Made by a program: the position numbers and the translations under genes. The notes beneath the pieces were generated by a model, which did not search any database, was not told the origin of the DNA, and saw only the letters and a program-made list of their open reading frames with translations. DNA of 64,000 bases, from NCBI GenBank assembly GCA_025602905.1, contig JAHLKI010000007.1:868001-932000 (forward strand). Direction: 5' to 3'. This document shows positions 10,034 through 20,640 of this stretch, one piece after another; within the stretch, counting starts at the first letter, position 1, and every line of letters starts with the position of its first letter. The stretch is from Phlyctochytrium arcticum (Eukaryota; Chytridiomycota; Chytridiomycetes; Chytridiales; Chytridiaceae).

Positions 10034-11722
10034 CTACGTGGTCAACCATGGATGGGCCAAGACTTCCTCCATCGTAGCCCGTCGCGCAGGGTTAGGTTTC
10101 AGTATGCGCCGCACCAAATCCTTAGCCGAGTCACTGACGTGTGGAGCAGTGGTACTACCGGCCTTGCCCTCATCCGGGAAATGGAAATCACCCCTACAAA
10201 TTCGATGGAACAGGGATCGGGGGCGTTCACCCGGTCGCGGAGAAAAGGGGAGTTCGCCCGTCAGAAGCGCAAAAAGGATGATGCCCAATGCCCATAGATC
10301 CGTCTTACGGCCATCGTACGGCAAGGCTTGGATTAATTCGGGGGCAGCGTACTCTTCTGACCCGCACCGGGCGGTAAGAGGAATGTTAGGATCGAATTTT
10401 TGAGCGAGCCCGAAATCGGTTAATTTGACGCTGTTGGAGGAGTCCAGGAGGACGTTTTCGACTTTTAGGTCCCGGTGGGCGATATGGTTGTCGTGAAGAT
10501 ATTTGACCGCAATACAGAGGTCACGAAATAGGGGCCGGACACGGTCTTCGGTGAGGAGGTTGGGGTGATCGGCAATCAAGTCGTAAAGTTCACCCCCGGA
10601 AGCGTATTCCAGGACTAGGCAGGTATGGGTGGGTGTGTCAAGGATTTCGACGAGACGGATAATGTTGGGATGCTCGAGTGAGGCAATCAGGTCTGCTTCC
10701 GTTGTAGCAGTTTTTAAAGCGGATGTGGGCCCAGCCGAGCTCGAGCTGGAGGAAGATGAAGAGCAGGAAGAAGAACACGATGAAGCACTGCTGGAAATCC
10801 CCGGCTTTTCCAACATTTTGATGGCAACCCGACGCCCATCCCGAGAATGAACAGCGAGTTTGACGTGCGAGAATGCACCTGATCCGAGCGACTTGAGGAC
10901 AATGTAGGGACCGATGCATTCTGGGGGATTTGAGGCGGCCTGGTTGGGAATGTGCTGGGGTGAAGGAGCTGAGATGGCGTTGTAGGGATTTGAATAAGAG
11001 TTTCCTCGCTCGGCTGCTGGGGATGCGGAGCCGTGGGTAGGGGTATGGGAATATGAATTGAGGATATGGCGGATATGGGGTGATGACGACGTGTGCGTGG
11101 GTGGTGGGGGCATGATGGGTTCTGATTGTGCTCGATGCGTCAATACCTGGGTTTCTGAACTCTGAGCTATTTTTGGTCGGTGAGCGGGCTTGCGAATACT
11201 ATGAGGGGCAGCAGCAGTAATGGGATTTGGATGTATAAAAGGACGCTGCGACCCTGGGTGCTGTTTGCGGGGATACTGTATGAAGGGCGCGTGCCAGTTG
11301 CTTGAGGCTGGACTGCTAAGGGCGGTCCCAGTGGCTGTGATGGCCTCGTCAAAGACGGGCATACTGTTGTGACGACGCGTGTTGGGCCGACTTGAAGCAG
11401 CACTGTTCAAGTTGGTATCCCCAGACTTTACATTGGCAGTAGAAGCGCTGTTTCCGGTAAACGTTCGTACTTTACACCACGGTACGTCCATAAGAGCTGG
11501 CTTGAAGCGTCCTGCGCTGGAAGGCGGACGGTTGCGACTTGTCTGTTGGGACTGTGATGACAAATGCGTAGGATGCAGCTGAGTAGGATTGGTGTGTAGC
11601 AATTGGGGTGAAATCAGAGACTGGCGGCACGTATTTGCGGTCAACGAAGAGTCGCCAAACAAAGGAGCCGTAGAAGGAGAGGTTGGGAGGGAGCCTGGCG
11701 CAAGCGTTGCAGCAAACACCAT
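10034..11722 (-). CDS. Serine/threonine protein kinase with a long disordered N-terminus
   Basis: A single-exon ORF, 562 residues from the first ATG (11722). The open frame continues upstream to a TTG at 11848 without an ATG. Residues 1-270 are low complexity (Ser, Pro, His, Asn) with no fold seen. The kinase domain spans about 273-560: GSGAFSHV glycine loop, VAIK lysine, a poly-Ser insert of about 20 residues in the N-lobe, HRDLKVEN, DFG, the activation segment ending SEEYAAPE, and DLWALG. The domain ends a few residues before the stop. The layout fits CAMK/SNF1-related kinases, and the residues argue for an active enzyme. The poly-Ser insert right after the AIK strand is unusual. The substrate is unknown. 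Confidence 0.9.
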   Translation of the reverse strand: MVFAATLAPGSLPTSPSTAPLFGDSSLTANTCRQSLISPQLLHTNPTQLHPTHLSSQSQQTSRNRPPSSAGRFKPALMDVPWCKVRTFTGNSASTANVKSGDTNLNSAASSRPNTRRHNSMPVFDEAITATGTALSSPASSNWHAPFIQYPRKQHPGSQRPFIHPNPITAAAPHSIRKPAHRPKIAQSSETQVLTHRAQSEPIMPPPPTHTSSSPHIRHILNSYSHTPTHGSASPAAERGNSYSNPYNAISAPSPQHIPNQAASNPPECIGPYIVLKSLGSGAFSHVKLAVHSRDGRRVAIKMLEKPGISSSASSCSSSCSSSSSSSSSAGPTSALKTATTEADLIASLEHPNIIRLVEILDTPTHTCLVLEYASGGELYDLIADHPNLLTEDRVRPLFRDLCIAVKYLHDNHIAHRDLKVENVLLDSSNSVKLTDFGLAQKFDPNIPLTARCGSEEYAAPELIQALPYDGRKTDLWALGIILFALLTGELPFSPRPGERPRSLFHRICRGDFHFPDEGKAGSTTAPHVSDSAKDLVRRILKPNPARRATMEEVLAHPWLTT

Positions 11723-13176
11723 TGATGGCTTGGTATTTATGAGTGTTGCTTCCGATTTCTTGAAGCAAACCTTTTTACTTGGTCGCAAGTGTTCTATTCC
11801 CAAGTCCGAAAGTTCGATTCTGCAAAAACCAAAAGTTTTAGAATCCAATTCACGAACCCAACAAAAGTCCTCAACTCACTATATGAAGGTAGAAGGTATT
11901 CAACTTTCCTCTGGCCAAGAAAGAGTCGTGAGTAGGTGGGGTAGGATAAACTGTTCTCCTTATTGGCGTTGGTCGAGAACCCGGAAACGTGCTCGGTTTC
12001 AGGTTGCTGAAGGGCGGAGTGACTATTTTGCGTCGCAGTTGTGAGATTCAGCGACTCAAAATCAAAAGAATGGCAGGTTGCTCGTCGGAAGTTAACTGGT
12101 GGTGGGTTATTTGTGGTGGTGCCCGCCCGGAACAAAATTGGTATAAAGTAGCGAAAAAGTAAGCTAATGGCGGTGAAGGAATCGTCGACTTTTTCCAGGT
12201 CTTTTTGACTTTTGGAAAGCCGATCAGCGCGCGGTCACGGGGACAGCCGGGCCTGCCGAGAATGGACAAATGGGCCCGCGCCACTTCATGACGAAGCAGT
12301 TGTCGGCAAACTCCGCACTGTATTTCAAATGTAGTACCCCACTATGTGGATGGCAACAACGACAGCTGTTCTGGCGGTGCCTCCCGTGCCCAAATCGAAT
12401 ACGAGTATCACAACCAATGGCGTGAGGATGAGTTTCTACTCGTACCCTCCGAAACCGCCTCCGATTGGGCGGAGGCGGGAAGACGTTGGTGTACTCGAGT
12501 AGCAGTTCTGCTGTATTCCTACGGCGGATCTGCAAGACGACTCTCCAAGGGCGATCGATCTCGAACTGTGTAGTCAATCTATCTGATACATGCGCCTAGC
12601 CTATTATTGGGCTGCTGACGCGACAGGACGAGTTTCAAAGTCGCCACTCAGACCCACCCTCCCGACAAGATGATCACCGCGAGACAGGTGTAGTATAGGT
12701 GCTTGCACACTGCACAGACCGACAGCCACAATTTTTCTGGTATGACACGACACAGACTCGACTCTTGGGAAACTCCGCCTCAGATGACACTTTCGTCAGT
12801 TTGGATTTTTTTTATATTTATAAGTGGAAATGCACATGAATAGTTCACTGCTGGAATGATTGATGCAGTGAAGGTGGAAAGAAACCTTCAAAGGACCGCC
12901 TAAAATGCATGCGGGAATCAAACGGGTCTCTGTCACATTATAGTGGGTTGGAGATCAGATCTTGGTTGACCGGCATCCCGTGGTTGATGAAAGCAATCTT
13001 GCTCTTCTATCAGTTTATTTTTACGATCAGTAAATTTGTACAAGTGCAAAAGTAAGCAGTAACTGCTAGGTGTGATAGAGGATATGTACATTCAAACTAT
13101 AAACAGGAGGGGGTAATATCATATATACAAAAGAGTTGAAAGGATCCGTAGGAAGTTTGTAGCTCCAGCTACAACC
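11723..13176. other. Intergenic: kinase promoter side, then duplicated sequence
   Basis: No gene I can support. 11723-12150 is probably kinase 5' region. An ORF at 12346-12573 has no ATG-plus-family support. From about 12580 the sequence is the diverged partner of about 2815-3337. Confidence 0.45.
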
Positions 13177-13557
13177 TTATGCAGCTGCTGCTTTTTTGAT
13201 GGCAGGCAACTTGTCAGCCTTGGCGGCAAGAGCTTGATTAATGGCTTTCCGCTTGGCGACACCGGCTTTAACTTTCCCTTTCTGGGCTGCAGCCCCCTTG
13301 GTAGCCTTGGTGGCAATAGCCTTGTTTTTCGCTTTCTGGGCAGCTGCCGTCTTTGCAGCAGCGGCGTTCAGAGCTTTATTCTTCGCTGCTGCCTTTTGGG
13401 CAACAGCTGCATCCTTGGCCGCGTTGGTTGCGGGTGGTCGGATTTGGCGGGGTTGCATCAGTGTCGTGTCGAGAGAATTTTGGGGTTGGGTGGGCACCGC
13501 AGCAGCGAGAGTACCAAGAGCGGACAGAGCCACGACGAGAAGGATGTTGGCCTTCAT
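13177..13557 (-). CDS. Small secreted Ala/Lys-rich repeat protein, copy B
   Basis: A single-exon ORF of 126 residues, paralogue of the gene at 3338-3781. The signal peptide reads ILLVVALSALGTLAAAVPT, followed by the same PQNSL and PRQI(R/I)PP segment. The Ala/Lys/Gln/Asn-rich body contains AAKNKALNAAAAK and ATKGAAAQKGK. It ends in KKAAAA, where copy A ends TNAAAV, and it lacks one repeat block of copy A. There are no cysteines. Flanks on both sides are also duplicated, so this is a segmental duplication. A TATAAAAG at 13725-13732 is conserved. Function unknown. Confidence 0.75.
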   Translation of the reverse strand: MKANILLVVALSALGTLAAAVPTQPQNSLDTTLMQPRQIRPPATNAAKDAAVAQKAAAKNKALNAAAAKTAAAQKAKNKAIATKATKGAAAQKGKVKAGVAKRKAINQALAAKADKLPAIKKAAAA

Positions 13558-13724
13558 GGTTGACTAAGAAGGAGTTGAGTATGGTTGAATGGGAGCGAGC
13601 AGTCAAAGTAATGCAGGGTATTGCAAACAAGGGGTAGATTTGCGGCGTAGGAAATTGCAGGTAACAAGAGGTAGAGAATCCGCTTGATGGTGATGAGAAG
13701 GTGGGAGAGCAGATTGTTCGCACC

Positions 13725-13732
13725 CTTTTATA
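13725..13732 (-). promoter_or_regulatory. TATA box of secreted protein copy B
   Basis: TATAAAAG on the minus strand in 'ttataaaagggtgcgaac', about 170 bp upstream of the ATG. It is identical in context to the box of copy A. Confidence 0.5.
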
Positions 13733-14872
13733 AGACTCCCCTCCCTTCTACTTCCTACAAAGGTGTCCTATATGCATAAATTTCAACCAAACAGGTTGTG
13801 GTTTTGGCCGCTAGTGGCAAAAGTGTAACTCAGAATTTAATGCGTAACAGGAACAAGTGTCCATAGCCATATACAGCTTTGAACAGGTAATTCCCGCCCG
13901 GGCCAGGAACTCTACATAGTTATTTGCGGCGAGGGCCAAAGTTTGATGTTGCCAACGTTTCTTACTTGGTTTCTGAGTATCGAGGCCTGGCCAGGTGGCC
14001 TGGGACATATTGAGCTTTGAGTGATAGTACTTGTACCTCGACGGGGAACTTGGTGGGGACAGCCAAAGGTTGGTTTTGGAGCATTCTCTAGTTATATCTC
14101 GAATTTTGAAGTTTTGCCGTATGGAACAAAGGAAGGTAGACTTTTCCTTTCCCGTTTGATCTCATATGAGAAAGTCACAGTTTGACCTTGTAAAGCTTAA
14201 CTTACTGTTATTTCTTTACTTCCCGGCATGCATCGGCCGGAAGCGTTTCGAATACTCTTGGCCGCATTGCACTTTGAAGAAGTGATTTGTACTTGGATCC
14301 GGACGTCTGAAATATTGACGCAGAACTTCTGCAATGCTTGAAGTGAAAGTCATTCTCATTTTATAGCTACTTACATTGTGAGACAGGTCATTCAGTTGAC
14401 GGTACAAAAAGAATTGTCGCGACAGCAAGACTGCGCCAGCACGCATACATTTCCTCAGGTTTCAGAGTATCATTTGGAATTTGGAAGAGCAGAAGGAAGA
14501 TAATAGCAAGGCATGAAAGGAAGAGTATGATATGGAAGTCTGGCACGCATATATATTTGTAGTTTCCCTACGTTTTTTTGGTGTTTGGTAGGTTTGATTT
14601 TCGACATACCGTACGGTACTTTCACATCAACGGAATTTGCCGGGGGTGCATAAGTAGACCCGGGTCTACCCGATATTGCATCGTGAGCATATCTTGTCTT
14701 CTCCCAATATGATCGGCGGCCCAGCCCAGGATATGCGAAATCCAAACTGAAAACATTTAAGAGCCTACTTTTCGATTAGATCTGAAACTGAAACCTCCAG
14801 AACTTATCTCGGAAGGGTCGCATACGAACCTCGTAAATACGTGTACCTTCGGACGCTTCAATTTCACAGGAC
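13733..14872. other. Intergenic, duplicated upstream region of secreted protein copy B
   Basis: No gene. It is the diverged partner of about 3937-4900, including a copy of the GGTGCATAAGTA repeat at 14630-14675. Confidence 0.5.
14630..14675 (+). repeat. Dispersed GGAGGTGCATAAGTA/CCCGGG repeat, copy 2
   Basis: CGGAATTTGCC, then GGGGGTGCATAAGTAGACCC and GGGTCTACCCGAT. It has the same order of blocks as copies 1, 3 and 4. Confidence 0.55.
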
Positions 14873-15022
14873 TACCATAAATACCTGGCTCCTGTAACAC
14901 CCCCCCCCCCCTCCCGGTTCGATGGTGAGGCACAGTTGTCCAAGGCTCAGGCACAGTTTTCAGACCGGGCATCAAACCGGGAGAGGGGGGGGGGGGGGTA
15001 CAGGAACCAGGTATTTACGGTA
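14873..15022. repeat. Large hairpin element (MITE-like), copy 2
   Basis: The same outer ends as copy 1 (ACCATAAATACCTGG and CCAGGTATTTACGGT), the same GGTTCGATGGTGAGGCACAG and the same loop. Here the inner arms have grown into a C run of about 14 on the left and a G run of about 14 on the right, which keeps the palindrome paired. It is about 150 bp long and non-coding. Confidence 0.75.
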
Positions 15023-15827
15023 TTCTGTAATCTCAACTTGATCTTCACTTGGTCTTCACACTGTTGAATAGTAATAAACGACATTTTGATGGAAAGTCGC
15101 ATCTCCAGTTCTCAGATCCAAATCAAAGGCTTATAATTGGGTGAGGTTTGACTTTGGTATCTTCCCAGGTATCTTCCGAGCTGACGTAGGGGCAAGAAAT
15201 ATAATTCCCAAAAAACGAAAGAGATCCAAATGAAGCCCAAATTGAGATTGCAGAATATTCCTGGTGAAAACGGAATGTTGCTGTATGAAGGTCCTACGTA
15301 GATGTCTACGAGGATAGTAAGTATGAAACGCGCGACGCGTCCAAAGTTCCTTCATCGGCGGGGAATTCTCGGCAACTTGAACCTGTTTGACATCCATTAA
15401 AAAAACAAACGGTGGTATCCAAAAGGCACATTTCGGATTGGTCACCATCATTTTCCACGTACATTACCCAAAGAGGGCATATCACAATTAAAACAAAACG
15501 TCTCAGTTTTTCCTGGACTACATCTTCGATGTCGGTGTCGGTGTACTGACGCATTGAATAATCTGATTTTCTTTGAAACAGCTTTTTTGATCTTCATATT
15601 TGTAGTGTCCTTACATTAAGTAATTAATTTATGATGAGTTGCAACTATATAAACTAGACCAATTGAAGATGGATGACCTACAACATTACTGTGAGTGGTG
15701 GTGGGTATTGGTGGATATAAAAAGAAGTTGTCGATTTGTATTCCCTCTCTTTATCACCAACATCGCTACGTCCAAGTTCTTTCGCCGTACCCACTACTAT
15801 CACCCAACTCACATCCCACTATATACG
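15023..15827. other. Intergenic upstream of the repeat-rich secreted protein
   Basis: AT-rich, with no gene supported. A TATAAAAA at 15716-15723, about 110 bp upstream of the ATG at 15828, is a plausible core promoter. Confidence 0.45.
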
Positions 15828-16988
15828 ATGAAGATCAACTTTTTACTTGCCTTTATGCCGCTATCAGCGTTGGTGTCGGGTATGCCTACTGGCCGCCCAA
15901 ACTCCCGAAAGCTAATAGCCCGAGACTTACTTGTGGAAGTCAACACGAGATCGACAGCAAGTAGTCCGCCGACAGCAGGTATTCCTCCGGCAGCAAGTAG
16001 CCCCCCGACAGTACCCACACCACCTGCGGCAGCCGAGAACATCCCTCAGAAACAGACTACGACTCCCGCAACCAAAAAGACTACGACTCCCACAATCAAA
16101 AAGACTACGACTCCCGCAACCAAAAAGGCTACGACTCCTGCAGGCAAGAAGGCTACGACTCCCGCAATCGAACAGAGTGCGCCTCAAACCCAGAAGAGTA
16201 CGCCCGCAACCAAGAAGGCTACGACTCCCGCAATCGAACAGAGTGTGTCTCAAACCCAAAAGATTACGCCCGCAACCAAGAAGAGTAAGGCCCCACCCAA
16301 AACGACAGTACCGCCTGCTCCTGTACCTGCACCAGCCCCAGCACCTGCATCTGTTCCAGTACGAGACCCAGCTCCAGCTCCTGTGCCTGGATCCCCATCT
16401 TCACCTCCATGCGATCCGGCACCTGCTCCAGCGCCAGCACCCCCACCCGCACCAGTTCCTCCACTTGCACGAGTTCCTGCTCCTGCTCCAATTCCAGCCT
16501 CCGCACCTGCTCCCGAGTCTGCTCCGGTACCAGCACCTGCTCCAGTACCTGCGCCCGCACCAGCACCAGCAACTGCTTCAGTTCCAGCACCTGCTTCAGT
16601 TCCAGCACCTGCTTCAGTGCCAGCACCTGCTCCAGTACCAGCACCTGCTCCAGTACCAGCACCTGCTCCAGTACCTGCTCCAGCATCAGTACCCGCTCCA
16701 GCATCGGCACCTGCTCCTGCACCAGCGCCAGCGCCAGCACCTGCCCCCGCACCTGCACCAGCACCAGCACCGGCACCTGCACCTGCACCTGCACCCCCAC
16801 CACCACCAGCAGCACCAGCTCCCGCTCCTGCACCCACTCATGCACCCACTCATGCACCTGCGAAAAAGACTCATCCTAAGAAGAAGGTGTATGTTATTGT
16901 TGTTCCAGTCACCCGCGTTATTGTTCCCGTCAAACGGGTTATACGAGTGGTGCCAAGAGCTTTTGGTAATTCTATGACCGCTTGGTGA
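15828..16988 (+). CDS. Secreted Thr/Lys-repeat and Pro/Ala-repeat protein
   Basis: 386 residues from the ATG at 15828, chosen because it starts a clear signal peptide (FLLAFMPLSALVSG). The same frame is open upstream but reads through the TATA box. Then come a Ser/Pro-rich stretch, about eight imperfect units of TTTPA(T/I)KK type with two TPAIEQS(A/V).QTQK variants, and about 190 residues of PAPAP/PAPV repeats. It closes with a basic Lys/Val-rich tail (KKTHPKKKVYVIVVPVTRV). This architecture is like wall-linked or matrix proteins with rigid Pro-Ala stalks and O-glycosylated Thr. No enzymatic domain or GPI signal is seen. The opposite strand gives a long Gly-Ala ORF, which is an artefact of the repeats. 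Confidence 0.75.
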   Translation: MKINFLLAFMPLSALVSGMPTGRPNSRKLIARDLLVEVNTRSTASSPPTAGIPPAASSPPTVPTPPAAAENIPQKQTTTPATKKTTTPTIKKTTTPATKKATTPAGKKATTPAIEQSAPQTQKSTPATKKATTPAIEQSVSQTQKITPATKKSKAPPKTTVPPAPVPAPAPAPASVPVRDPAPAPVPGSPSSPPCDPAPAPAPAPPPAPVPPLARVPAPAPIPASAPAPESAPVPAPAPVPAPAPAPATASVPAPASVPAPASVPAPAPVPAPAPVPAPAPVPAPASVPAPASAPAPAPAPAPAPAPAPAPAPAPAPAPAPAPPPPPAAPAPAPAPTHAPTHAPAKKTHPKKKVYVIVVPVTRVIVPVKRVIRVVPRAFGNSMTAW

Positions 16989-17631
16989 GATTCACATCAG
17001 CCCCCACACTTTCAAGACATCGCCCCTTACCGTCCACATCAGTACAAACATCATTTCAGATTGTGGCTATACCGTCACTCCTCGCTTTTGTACATATCCT
17101 TTTCAACTGTCACTATACTGTCTATACATAAAGTTTTCTGTCACTTATACTGATGCATTCATGGACATACCAGACGATACTTGTGCTTTCGTTGCGCTGA
17201 AATTCTTTTATAAGGGATTCCGATTCCCAATCTCATTTGGTAGCAACAGGTACAACCGCCGGAAGAATGACGGTCCATGAACGTGCAATTTGCCCACTAG
17301 ATGTAGAAAGCAGAGCCTCGAAAAACGAATTTTAGAGTGTTCCTTCATCCCGGTAATCACCACAAATCCGACAGACTGCGCAAGCTGAACGGACCGAGTG
17401 ATTGACATTATTTGAGTATGTTAGCAAACAAACTATGGTGCGGGCGGTATGGCAGCAAATTTTTCCGCCGGGATACCCTTCATAGTTTACAATATACGTA
17501 AGACACAAACGAGAAATCGGAAGTTTTGAGGCAAAGATAAAAGACCTTCGCTCGAAGGTCTCTTTATCCTTTGCGTTGAATGTGTGCCGAGATAATGTTG
17601 AAGGATGCAAGTATCAAATTTTTGGCTAATA
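16989..17631. other. Intergenic between the repeat protein and the inverted oligopeptidase copy
   Basis: It holds the probable 3' UTR of the repeat protein. No gene supported. Confidence 0.4.
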
Positions 17632-20600
17632 TTCGAAAATCAAAGCGTGAGAGTTATTGTAGCCAAAACGAATTTTTTTCAAAGATAATAACGGTAACTA
17701 TACGAGAGATACGACAAAAGTGTGCTCTAAAGAGGTTCCTCTGGATTACTCGTATTCTATCTCTAATACTTAAACAAGGAAATGAGGGGAGGGGTAGGAT
17801 GTGAACTGACCCCGAGAGGAAACTAAATATCCTAGTTCTGGAATGTTGCGCCCACATGCTCCGCCCAAAACGCCAATCGTCTGGCCCACAACTCTCGGTC
17901 ATGGTAAGCAACAGTTGGATTATGACCAGACATTTCATTGGTGCGCAGAATAACCGGCCGGGCATCAGAGACGTTTTGTGTTGCGTGTTGTAGCGTGGCA
18001 GCGAGTTTGAAACTATGCATGGGATGGACACGTGTATCGCGATCACCTGTTTCAATGTAGAATGGCGGATACTGCGTCCCCGGTTTGATATTCACAAGTG
18101 GGGCCCACGCCATTTGGATCTCCAGTTCAGTTTTGTTGGCTGAGCTACCAAACTCTGGATACCAAAGAGATTTAGTAAACAACTGATGACGAAGAATGTC
18201 TTGTGGACCGTATTCTGCAATGCACGCGCCGTACAGATTCCGTCCTTGGAGACATGCAGCCGCAGTCATGAGACCTCCGTTGGAATGCCCGTTGATGGCT
18301 ACCCGCCCGTTCGACGACCAGTTCTGATCGACAAACCATTGTCCGCCAGCCAGCGCATCTTCGATCGTTCGTGGTTTGTTGACGCCCATGGCGGCTCTCC
18401 ACCATCCCGGCCCTTCGTCTTCAAAAGCTGGTCGCCGCGCGCGTGAATAATTGCATAAATCCCACCGAATTTGTTGGCAATCATCTCGACTTGCCGGAAC
18501 CACGCCGGTGGTGAAGGGATGTTGAAGCCTCCATAGAGAATCGTGAACACGGGATTGTTGCCATCCTGTTTCAACTTTTTGGATTTGACGACCGACATGG
18601 GAACTTTAGTCCCATCCTTGCTAGTCGCCCACTCAAGACTATACACGAGCTGATCCGAAATGTCGAAGGGTGATTTTTGGAAAATGGTCATATTTTTGGA
18701 CAGTTTGTCCCAAAGGTACGTTGTTGGTCGTTGGGTGAGTCCCTGATAGGTGTATATGAAAGATGAACTGTCCGGTAAGAGGCCATCGGCGATCCCATTG
18801 AGAACCGGATGCTCGTAGAGTATCTTTCCCTCATCGCCAAGGATTTTTACATTATCGACCACCAGGCCTTTGATGATCAACGCCAAGGTACGTTTTCCAA
18901 AGCAAACGCACTTTTGATGGTTTCGTGGTTGGCCTTTGAGAGTGTGGTCCAGAGGCGAGCCTATTGATTTTGGAAGGTCAGAAGGGGATTCTTTGTCACA
19001 CTACAAAATATGCCGTGCTTACCTCCGAATTGTTGCTAAGTAATGGGATTGAGAATACGTGCCGTTGCTTGGGATCAACCATATTTGTCTCATAGTACTC
19101 AAGCTCAAAGTCTGCTACCAAGAACTTCATGGTCCGTTCCGTTTGGCCGATCGCAGTGTTTGTCAAGTTCACTGTCATTGACTGCCCGCCACCACTGAAA
19201 ATAGCAAATCGGGCGCCGGGGGTACCAGCCGTTGGATTGGTCGTTTTGTTTCCTGTATCCGGGCCAAACGCGTTTGCGCAGTCGGCAGTTGAAGTCGTTG
19301 CGCACAACACGTCCGCACTGCTGTTCATCCCGAATTTATGGAAAAGAACTCGGACAGCATTCAAGTTGTAAACCTCGCCCATGGATCCAGCACTTTCCCA
19401 CGTGATGCCCGGCTCAGGTATCTGTTGCTGGTACGCATATCCAATGTTATTGTGATTTATGTAAGCGAACGGATTCGTAAACCGCACTTCGTCGATCTTG
19501 ACGGCCGGCGGGCGGGTAATATCCCATGTCGTTATGAACCCATAATCACTGTTGCCCACAAAAACCAAGTTAGACTCCCAAAATGACCAAATAGAACGTT
19601 TGGGATGGGTCTTACGTTTCCTCTTTCTGGGAAGAACAAATGTATTTTGTGTTGTCGGGGGTGAGAAAGGATTTGCCCATCTCGCATGAGGAGATCCCAT
19701 TGGGTGAGAGTACCGTCGGGTCGAGTACTAGTTCGCTGGTCTTGATAATGTCATCGATGGACTGTTGCAACAGCACTCGCTTGTTGGCGTTCCGGTAAAG
19801 GTTATCTTGGCCTCTTGGAGTTGTGCGCATATAGTAGTAATAGTAGTCACCCTTAGACCGAAACATGTCAGACGAACGTCAAACAAAGCTCAAGAGGAGA
19901 ATAGATCATCTTACCTGGAGTATCGGTATAAATCGTATTGTCTTTGAGTCGTCAGTGGCGAGCATCACTTTCGAGATGGCGTCAACCCTCAGTCCACCAA
20001 AGTATTGATCGGCTAATTGGTTCTGCTCTTTCAAGAAACCTTGCGTTTCGGGTGCCTTCAATGTCTCCATCCATCTTCGGAATTCACCAAGATGTCAGGG
20101 GTCATACAAGATCTATTGCGTACAAGGACCTTACAACACAACTTACCGGTACGGATCAGCGACTTGGGCTCCATAATAATCTTCGACGACATCTCCCCTT
20201 CTTGCCTATGGATATTTGTTGATGGTGGATGATGGATTTTTTGGTTCTTTCTTTCCGGGAGGAGGGGGGGCCACAGGAGACGTGGGTACGACTTGAGCGG
20301 ATCGAGTTGCAGTTGCTGGAGGAGCTTTGGTAACTTGTTGGGAAGAAGTAAGCACTGCCGCTCCAACTACAATCTCTGTGATAAGAAGGCGACAAGATTT
20401 AAAAAAACAGATCCCAAAACTCGAAATATCCGAGACGTACCAGCAAGACTTGCGCAGAGTCCGACCAAGTAAATGACACCAATGGACCACATAGAGTTTT
20501 GAGAAAACAAAAGAATATTGATAAAAGAAGCGTAGAAAGCGAGTGAGAGTTCCCTTATTCTACGTCTATATATGTGTACCAAATCAATACCTTTGGCGAT

Positions 20601-20640
20601 AAACGGGTGATCTGGCAGTGTCTACTACAGGGTCCCGTTC
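17631..20640 (-). repeat. Inverted segmental duplication, partner of about 5531-8608
   Basis: Similarity covers the promoter with its TATATA box, all exons, and about 200 bp of 3' flank. Introns are much more diverged than exons. The two arms are about 9 kb apart and enclose the kinase, secreted protein copy B and the Pro/Ala protein. Confidence 0.75.
17832..20492 (-). pseudogene. Inverted copy of the secreted prolyl oligopeptidase, broken by two frameshifts
   Basis: The same six-exon plan as 5665-8411, on the minus strand. The start (20492), signal peptide, Pro-rich linker, exon joins and propeller are all recognisable. The last exon carries two single-base losses against the intact copy. 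One is near 18893, where TTAGGGAATCGTACC is matched by TTGGAAAACGTACC. The other is near 18425, where a run of five T is four. Between them the frame is open (588 bp), and after the second the true catalytic frame resumes with GHSNGG, GDRDTRV and SGHNP. As read, the protein stops shortly after the first shift and lacks the hydrolase domain. All other splice sites look intact, so the damage is recent, or one or both shifts are assembly errors in homopolymers. Confidence 0.8.

Noticed and set aside
12346..12573. A 75-codon ORF upstream of the kinase region
   Set aside because: No signal peptide, motif, or plausible splice partner; its length is expected by chance.
16250..16857. Long Gly-Ala and Val/Gln ORFs opposite the Pro-Ala repeat region
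   Set aside because: They are mirror translations of a GC-rich repeat with no independent start or family support.
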